Source: Agromyces sp.
GTDB lineage: Bacteria; Actinomycetota; Actinomycetes; Actinomycetales; Microbacteriaceae
Length of the DNA: 12,158 nt
Reading direction: 5' to 3'
NCBI GenBank assembly: GCA_031178025.1
Contig: JAPSJU010000044.1
Span: 1 to 12,158 of the forward strand
Under the pieces are notes generated by a model. It made no database searches. It saw only the letters and a list, made by a program, of their open reading frames with translations, and was not told where the DNA came from. Position numbers and translations under genes: made by a program. Below are positions 8,261 through 12,158 of this stretch, piece by piece; the first letter of the stretch is position 1; the number at the start of each line of letters is the position of its first letter.

Positions 8261-8487
8261 TGCGACTGGGCACGCGCTGGGCGTTCGGCGCAGAGCCGCC
8301 GCCATCGGTCCCGGCTGCGCTTCGCCCGCGGATCGCCGCGTCGGAAGCCGCGTACGTCGGGGGCGGCGAGGGGCGCCACTGGACGCTCACATGGCTCGAG
8401 GGCCGGCCCATCGCCGAACTCGATGACGGCGCCACTCGCGTGACCGACGCGATCAGCGACGTGCAGGACGCGGACGAGGACTGGTGA
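8260..8487 (+). CDS. Small protein of unknown function, coupled to the acetyltransferase gene
   Basis: Encodes 75 residues from ATG 8260, which shares one base with the upstream stop (TGATG), an arrangement typical of translational reinitiation. I do not recognise a defined domain. The N-terminus MRLGTRWAFG is followed by a Pro-rich turn, a possible amphipathic helix (PAALRPRIAASEAAY), then WTLTWLEGRPIAELDDG, which reads like a short beta-hairpin. The tail is acidic (SDVQDADEDW). There are no Cys residues, no signal peptide and no membrane segment. An in-frame ATG at 8233 lies inside the acetyltransferase gene and is less likely. Position, coupling and codon use favour a real gene. I have a vague impression of similar short proteins in Microbacteriaceae but cannot confirm it here. 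Confidence 0.65.
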   Translation: MRLGTRWAFGAEPPPSVPAALRPRIAASEAAYVGGGEGRHWTLTWLEGRPIAELDDGATRVTDAISDVQDADEDW

Positions 8488-8493
8488 CCTGGC

Positions 8494-8532
8494 GGCGATG
8501 ATCCTGCCCTAGGCGCGTGCCAGGATCTCGCC
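8494..8532. terminator. Inverted repeat between convergent genes, probable bidirectional terminator
   Basis: On the + strand GGCGA-t-GATCCTG (8494-8506) pairs with CAGGATCTCGCC (8521-8532): 12 base pairs with one bulged T and a 14-base loop. It lies between the convergent 75-residue gene and the methyltransferase gene, and its right arm falls in the last codons of the latter. There is no T-run on either side, so it would be a U-less hairpin of the kind proposed for actinobacteria, or an mRNA 3'-end stabiliser. The pairing is read directly; the termination role is inferred. Confidence 0.55.
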
Positions 8533-9342
8533 GTGCGGCATGAGGAACCATCCGTCGTCGTCGGCCGCCCACTCGCGCCAGGCCGCCGCGATGCGCTCGA
8601 GCTCCGCCGGGTTCGAGTGACCCGACTCGATCGCGTGGGCGGCGAACTGCGACCGGGTGGCGCGTTCGGCCCACGATCCGCCCCACCACTCGCGCTCGAG
8701 GGTCGAGGAGAACACCCACGTCGAGCCGCTCGCCTCGATTCCCGTGAAGCCGGCCTCGCGGACCCAGGCCTTCAACACGCGGCCGGCGTCGGGCTCACCG
8801 CCGTTCCATTCGTGCACACGGTGGTACAGCTCGAGCCAGCGGGCGAGCGCCGCGGACGGTGGACTCCAGATCACTCCCCCGTAGTCCACGTCACGGACGG
8901 CGAGCAGGCCGCCCGGTTTCAGGACCCGACGGAACTCGCGGAGCGCATCCACCGGACGTGCGAGATGCTGCAGGACCTGATGCGCGTGCACGACGTCGAA
9001 GCTCGCGTCGGCGAAGTCCAGCCCATACGCGTCGCCGACACGGAACACGGCATTGGGCACGCGGCTACTCGCCGCCAGCCCGTTCGCCTCCGCCACGATC
9101 TCCCTCGAGGCGTCGATGCCGATCACGCGACCGGGGCGCACCCGACGGGCGATGTCGATCGTGATCGTGCCGGGCCCGCTGCCGACATCCAGCACCTCGA
9201 GGCCTGCGGCGAGACGCGGTGCGAGGTAGGCCGCGGAGTTGTCGACCGTGCGCCAGGAGTGGATGCGCAGCACGCTCGCATGGTGCCCATGGGTGTACTC
9301 GTCCCTCAGCGCGTCGGCACCGCCCGCGGCTTCTCCTGCCAT
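8509..9342 (-). CDS. Class I SAM-dependent methyltransferase
   Basis: Predicted cytoplasmic methyltransferase of 277 residues with a Rossmann-like Methyltransf_11/25 domain at about 45-150. Motif I is VLDVGSGPGTI (50-60), which binds S-adenosylmethionine. The acidic residue after strand 2 is Asp77 (IGIDAS). Motif II region has GDAYGLDF with Asp104, then FDVVHAHQVLQHL (115-127), and motif III LKPGGLLAV is at 141-149. The C-terminal part (about 155-277), rich in Trp and acidic residues (WREWAADDDGWFLMPHG), probably forms the substrate cap. Its sequence resembles UbiE-like enzymes of unknown substrate rather than a named pathway enzyme. The start ATG at 9342 has no Shine-Dalgarno but sits 6 bases after TAGGCT, suggesting a leaderless mRNA. 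It lies 53 bases downstream of the SUF operon's last gene and could also receive read-through from it. Confidence 0.9.
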   Translation of the reverse strand: MAGEAAGGADALRDEYTHGHHASVLRIHSWRTVDNSAAYLAPRLAAGLEVLDVGSGPGTITIDIARRVRPGRVIGIDASREIVAEANGLAASSRVPNAVFRVGDAYGLDFADASFDVVHAHQVLQHLARPVDALREFRRVLKPGGLLAVRDVDYGGVIWSPPSAALARWLELYHRVHEWNGGEPDAGRVLKAWVREAGFTGIEASGSTWVFSSTLEREWWGGSWAERATRSQFAAHAIESGHSNPAELERIAAAWREWAADDDGWFLMPHGEILARA

Positions 9343-9348
9343 GCATCG

Positions 9349-9354
9349 AGCCTA
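9349..9354 (-). promoter_or_regulatory. -10 box (TAGGCT) for a leaderless methyltransferase transcript
   Basis: Read on the - strand, TAGGCT is followed by six bases and then ATG at 9342, which places the expected transcription start on or next to the A of the start codon. Leaderless mRNAs with TANNNT at this distance are common in actinobacteria. There is no Shine-Dalgarno before this ATG, which fits. No -35 match is seen. Confidence 0.5.
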
Positions 9355-9370
9355 GACGGCCTCAGCGCAG

Positions 9371-9395
9371 CGAGGAGCGAGGAGCGAGGAGCGAG
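9371..9395. repeat. Short heptamer tandem repeat (CGAGGAG, about 3.5 copies)
   Basis: Three exact head-to-tail copies of CGAGGAG plus a partial fourth (CGAG) fill most of the gap between the SufT-like gene and the methyltransferase gene, ending right at the former's stop codon. They carry no gene. The block could be a simple slippage-prone repeat or the 3' untranslated end of the SUF transcript. Confidence 0.7.
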
Positions 9396-9725
9396 CTAGA
9401 TGGCGAAGCCGAGCGCCCGCATCATGTCGCGTCCGTCGTCGGTGATGCGCTCGGGACCCCACGGCGGCATCCACACCCAGTTGATGCGGAAGGCGTCCAC
9501 GGTCCCGTCGAGCGCCTCAGCGGTCTGCTCCTCGATGACGTCGGTGAGGGGGCATCCAGCGCTCGTGAGCGTCATGTGGATGACGAGGGCGTCATGCTCC
9601 TCGTCCCACCCGAGGTCGTAGATGAGACCCAGGTCGACGATGTTGACGCCGAGCTCGGGGTCCATCACGTCTTTCAGCGCCTCGGTGACCTGATCGAAGC
9701 GCTCGGGAGCGAGTGAGGTGACCAT
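9396..9725 (-). CDS. sufT: SufT-like DUF59 / MIP18-family iron-sulfur maturation protein
   Basis: Small cytoplasmic protein of 109 residues, one MIP18/DUF59 domain. Visible hallmarks are DPELGVNIVDLGLIYDL (22-38), TSAGCPLTD (54-62) with the conserved Cys58, and the ending WMPPWGPERITDDGRDMMRALG (from 85). Members inside SUF operons (SufT of Staphylococcus aureus, Rv1466 of Mycobacterium tuberculosis) help deliver or mature iron-sulfur clusters, the Cys being a likely cluster or metal ligand. The start ATG at 9725 lies 9 bases after the sufC stop, so it is the last gene of the operon. PaaD, a relative in phenylacetate degradation, shares this domain, but there are no phenylacetate genes here. 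The family call is firm; the exact step in cluster transfer is not settled. Confidence 0.92.
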   Translation of the reverse strand: MVTSLAPERFDQVTEALKDVMDPELGVNIVDLGLIYDLGWDEEHDALVIHMTLTSAGCPLTDVIEEQTAEALDGTVDAFRINWVWMPPWGPERITDDGRDMMRALGFAI

Positions 9726-9734
9726 GGGTCCAGT

Positions 9735-10496
<762 letters not shown>

Positions 10497-10520
10497 GGTG
10501 GTGGGAATCTCTTTCGGTTG

Positions 10521-10538
10521 CCGGCCGTTCCGGGCCGG
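10521..10538 (-). other. GC-rich hairpin in the ferredoxin-sufC gap
   Basis: CCGGCC (10521-10526) and GGCCGG (10533-10538) are perfect arms around a 6-base loop, in the gap just after the ferredoxin stop and before sufC. With no U-run it is unlikely to stop transcription fully. It could act as an mRNA processing or stability element that adjusts sufC level. In GC-rich DNA a 6-bp stem may be chance. Confidence 0.35.
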
Positions 10539-10544
10539 AAGTGG

Positions 10545-10898
10545 TCAGACGGTCAGCGTGACCGCGGGGTCGATGTGGACGTCGCCGTCTCTCAGCTCCA
10601 CCTGGAACACCGGTACCGGTTCGTAGGCGGGCAGCGTGAGGGGCTTGCCGGTCTTCAGCGAGAACTTGGAGCCGTGCGCCCAGCATTCGAGGGTGGGCCC
10701 GTCGACGTTCCCGGTCGAGGGAGCGTCCTCGACGAATCCCTCGGCGAGCGAGATGTCGCCGTGGGTGCAGGTGTCGCCGATCGCGAACACGTCGCCGGCT
10801 GCATCCTTCACGACGGCGATGGCCACCCCGTCGAGGACGAATCGGGACGCTTCGTTCACTGCGAGCTCATCGATGGAGCACACGCGCACGGATGCCAC
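10545..10898 (-). CDS. Rieske-type [2Fe-2S] ferredoxin of the SUF operon
   Basis: Small cytoplasmic electron carrier, usually annotated as a non-heme iron oxygenase ferredoxin subunit, of 117 residues. I start it at GTG 10898, one base after the sufD stop, because GAGGGG lies about 8 bases upstream and the protein then begins at the usual place, MASVRVCSIDEL. The longer open frame upstream is only a shadow of sufD. Cluster ligands are Cys44 and His46 (CTHGDISLAEG), and Cys72 and His75 (CWAHGSKFSL), the Rieske C-x-H...C-x-x-H pattern. The stretch between His46 and Cys72 is 25 residues, against about 15-17 in typical Rieske ferredoxins; the extra part is around DAPSTGNVDGP. No oxygenase is nearby, so its partner is probably the SUF machinery, but its job there is not established. 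Confidence 0.9.
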   Translation of the reverse strand: MASVRVCSIDELAVNEASRFVLDGVAIAVVKDAAGDVFAIGDTCTHGDISLAEGFVEDAPSTGNVDGPTLECWAHGSKFSLKTGKPLTLPAYEPVPVFQVELRDGDVHIDPAVTLTV

Positions 10899-10899
10899 G

Positions 10900-12081
10900 T
10901 CAGCGCCCCTCGAGTTCTGCCTCGAGCGCGGCGGTGAGGCGCGCCTCGAGCTCTGGCGATCCGATCTTCTGCACGATCTCCGTGAGGAACCCCCGCACGA
11001 CGAGCCGGCGCGCCTCGTCTTCGGAGATGCCGCGCGCCATGAGGTAGAACAACTGCTCGTCGTCGAAGCGGCCGGTCGCGCTCGCGTGGCCGGCTCCCTC
11101 GATGTCACCGGTCTCGATCTCGAGGTTGGGCACCGAGTCGGCACGCGTGCCGTCGGTGAGCACGAGGTTGCGGTTCTGCTCGTAGCTGTCGGTGCCGGTC
11201 GCGGCGTTGCCGATGAGCACGTCGCCGATCCAGACGCTGCGGGCGCCCTGACCCTGCAGCGCGCCCTTGTACGTGACGCGGCTGCGAGTGTGCGGGGCGT
11301 CGTGGTGCACGAAGACCTGCTGTTCGAGGTGCTGGCCGGCGTCCGCGAAGTAGAGCCCGAGGGCTTCGACATCGGATCCCTGCTCGGCGAGGTGCGTGGA
11401 GGGGTTGACGCGCACGACCCTGCCGCCCAGCGAGACGACGATGTGCTTCAGGAAGGAGTCCCGGCCGAGCCGGGCGAAGTGACTCGCGAGGTGCACCGCG
11501 TCGTCGTCCCACTCCTGCAGGGACACGACGGTGAGCGAGGCCCCCTCGCCGACGACGATCTCGACGTTCTCGGTGAGACGTGCCGTGCCCGTGCCGCGGA
11601 GTACGACGAGGCCGCGGCTGTTGGGCGCCGCCTCGATCACGGTGTGCGCAGCGCGAGGGGTGGTGCCGAGGTCGTGGCGGGTGATCGCCGTGACCTTCTC
11701 GTCCTCGCCGGTGACGCGCACGAACACCGCTTCGCCGAAGCTCGACCAGGCGTTCGCCGCCGCGCGATCCTCCGGCGTTCCGGCCCGGCCGATGCGGGCG
11801 TCGCTGCGGGCGATCCACGAGACGTCGATGCCCGCGGCATCCGTCGTCTCGATCTCGACGCGCGAGCCGTCGAGTTCGCCGCCCGTGAGGTCGGCGAATG
11901 CCGCGACCGGCGAGAGCTTCCATTCGAGCTCACGGCCGGTGACGGGCGCGAAGTCGGTGACATCGACGGAGCGGAAGCGTTCGGAGCGGGTCTGCACCGG
12001 CACGACGGGGCCGTCGGAGTGCGGACGGAAGCCGTGCTGCTCGGCCGTGGGCATGGCTGTGCTGCTGATCTGCGTGGTCAT
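10900..12081 (-). CDS. sufD: Fe-S cluster assembly protein SufD
   Basis: Scaffold partner of SufB; the SufB-SufC2-SufD complex builds iron-sulfur clusters in the cytoplasm. It has 393 residues. The variable N-terminal helical part (1-110) is followed by the right-handed beta-helix SufBD core (about 115-365). The C-terminal helical part has the family block GRFDDEQLFYLMARGISEDE (337-356). His332 in GHASATG sits where E. coli SufD has the functional His360. Start ATG at 12081 lies only 2 bases after the sufB stop, and AGGA abuts it; GGAAGG about 15 bases upstream, inside sufB, is the more plausible ribosome site. A later ATG (codon 10) is possible. The gene is intact, coupled to sufB upstream and nearly touching the ferredoxin start downstream. 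Confidence 0.95.
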   Translation of the reverse strand: MTTQISSTAMPTAEQHGFRPHSDGPVVPVQTRSERFRSVDVTDFAPVTGRELEWKLSPVAAFADLTGGELDGSRVEIETTDAAGIDVSWIARSDARIGRAGTPEDRAAANAWSSFGEAVFVRVTGEDEKVTAITRHDLGTTPRAAHTVIEAAPNSRGLVVLRGTGTARLTENVEIVVGEGASLTVVSLQEWDDDAVHLASHFARLGRDSFLKHIVVSLGGRVVRVNPSTHLAEQGSDVEALGLYFADAGQHLEQQVFVHHDAPHTRSRVTYKGALQGQGARSVWIGDVLIGNAATGTDSYEQNRNLVLTDGTRADSVPNLEIETGDIEGAGHASATGRFDDEQLFYLMARGISEDEARRLVVRGFLTEIVQKIGSPELEARLTAALEAELEGR

Positions 12082-12083
12082 TC

Positions 12084-12158
12084 CTAGCCGACGCTGCCTT
12101 CCATGCCCATCTCGATGAGCTTGTTGAGTTCCATCGCGTACTCCATGGGAAGCTCCCG
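12084..12158 (-). CDS. sufB: Fe-S cluster assembly protein SufB, C-terminal end only
   Basis: Only the last 24 codons and the stop (TAG) are in the window; the gene continues past the right edge. The visible residues are RELPMEYAMELNKLI followed by EMGMEGSVG. The phrase REL-PMEYA-EL-LI, ending in MEGSVG, is the very conserved SufB C-terminus. SufB is the main scaffold on which the cluster forms. Its place 2 bases ahead of sufD gives the standard sufB-sufD order. Any sufR regulator or operon promoter would lie beyond the edge. Confidence 0.93.
   Translation of the reverse strand, partial: RELPMEYAMELNKLIEMGMEGSVG

Noticed and set aside
7073..8305. 410-codon open frame on the - strand opposite the end of valS and the GNAT gene
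   Set aside because: Same reason: it covers two well-supported + strand genes and shows no recognisable motif.
10899..11372. N-terminal extension of the ferredoxin gene to 11372
   Set aside because: The extension is Ser/Arg/Thr-rich and lies wholly opposite the sufD frame on the same strand. The GTG at 10898 right after the sufD stop, with GAGGGG before it, explains the gene better.
10636..12087. 483-codon open frame on the + strand opposite sufD and the ferredoxin gene
   Set aside because: Both - strand genes have conserved motifs and tight operon spacing; this frame is their shadow.

Overview
This is a GC-rich window with strong G/C preference at third codon positions and tightly packed genes. 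Together with the proteins it encodes, this points to a high-GC actinobacterium, probably of the Microbacteriaceae (Microbacterium/Agromyces-like). That placement is an inference from protein style and gene order, not from a marker gene. I see no mobile element, CRISPR array, tRNA, rRNA or phage gene. The content is core metabolism plus one uptake transporter.

Left third (1-5117, + strand): a complete-looking peptide-type (Opp/Dpp family) ABC importer operon. It holds a lipoprotein substrate-binding protein cut by the left edge, two permeases, and one polypeptide with two ATPase domains. All three junctions overlap (23, 4 and 4 bases), so the genes are almost certainly co-transcribed and translationally coupled. 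The substrate cannot be read from the sequence.

Middle (5118-8487, + strand): a 104-base gap with a possible -10 box and a leader hairpin. Then come valS (a compact type-2 valyl-tRNA synthetase), a GNAT acetyltransferase 9 bases later, and a 75-residue unrecognised protein whose start codon overlaps the acetyltransferase stop.

Right third (8494-12158, - strand): a class I SAM-dependent methyltransferase converges on the valS group. The two sides are separated by a 12-bp inverted repeat that spans the methyltransferase stop codon. Upstream of the methyltransferase lies the 3' part of a SUF iron-sulfur cluster assembly operon, read leftward: sufB (last 24 codons only), sufD, a Rieske-type ferredoxin, sufC and a SufT/MIP18-like DUF59 protein. 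SufB, SufD and SufC form the cluster-building scaffold with its ATPase, and the last gene is a maturation accessory. The cysteine desulfurase (sufS) and sulfur carrier (sufU) often found next to sufC in actinobacteria are absent here.

I did not find a clearly new system. The points most worth a second look are the widened spacing between the two metal-binding motifs of the Rieske protein, the probable leaderless promoter and stop-spanning hairpin of the methyltransferase gene, the coupled 75-residue orphan, and the SUF gene order without sufS/sufU.
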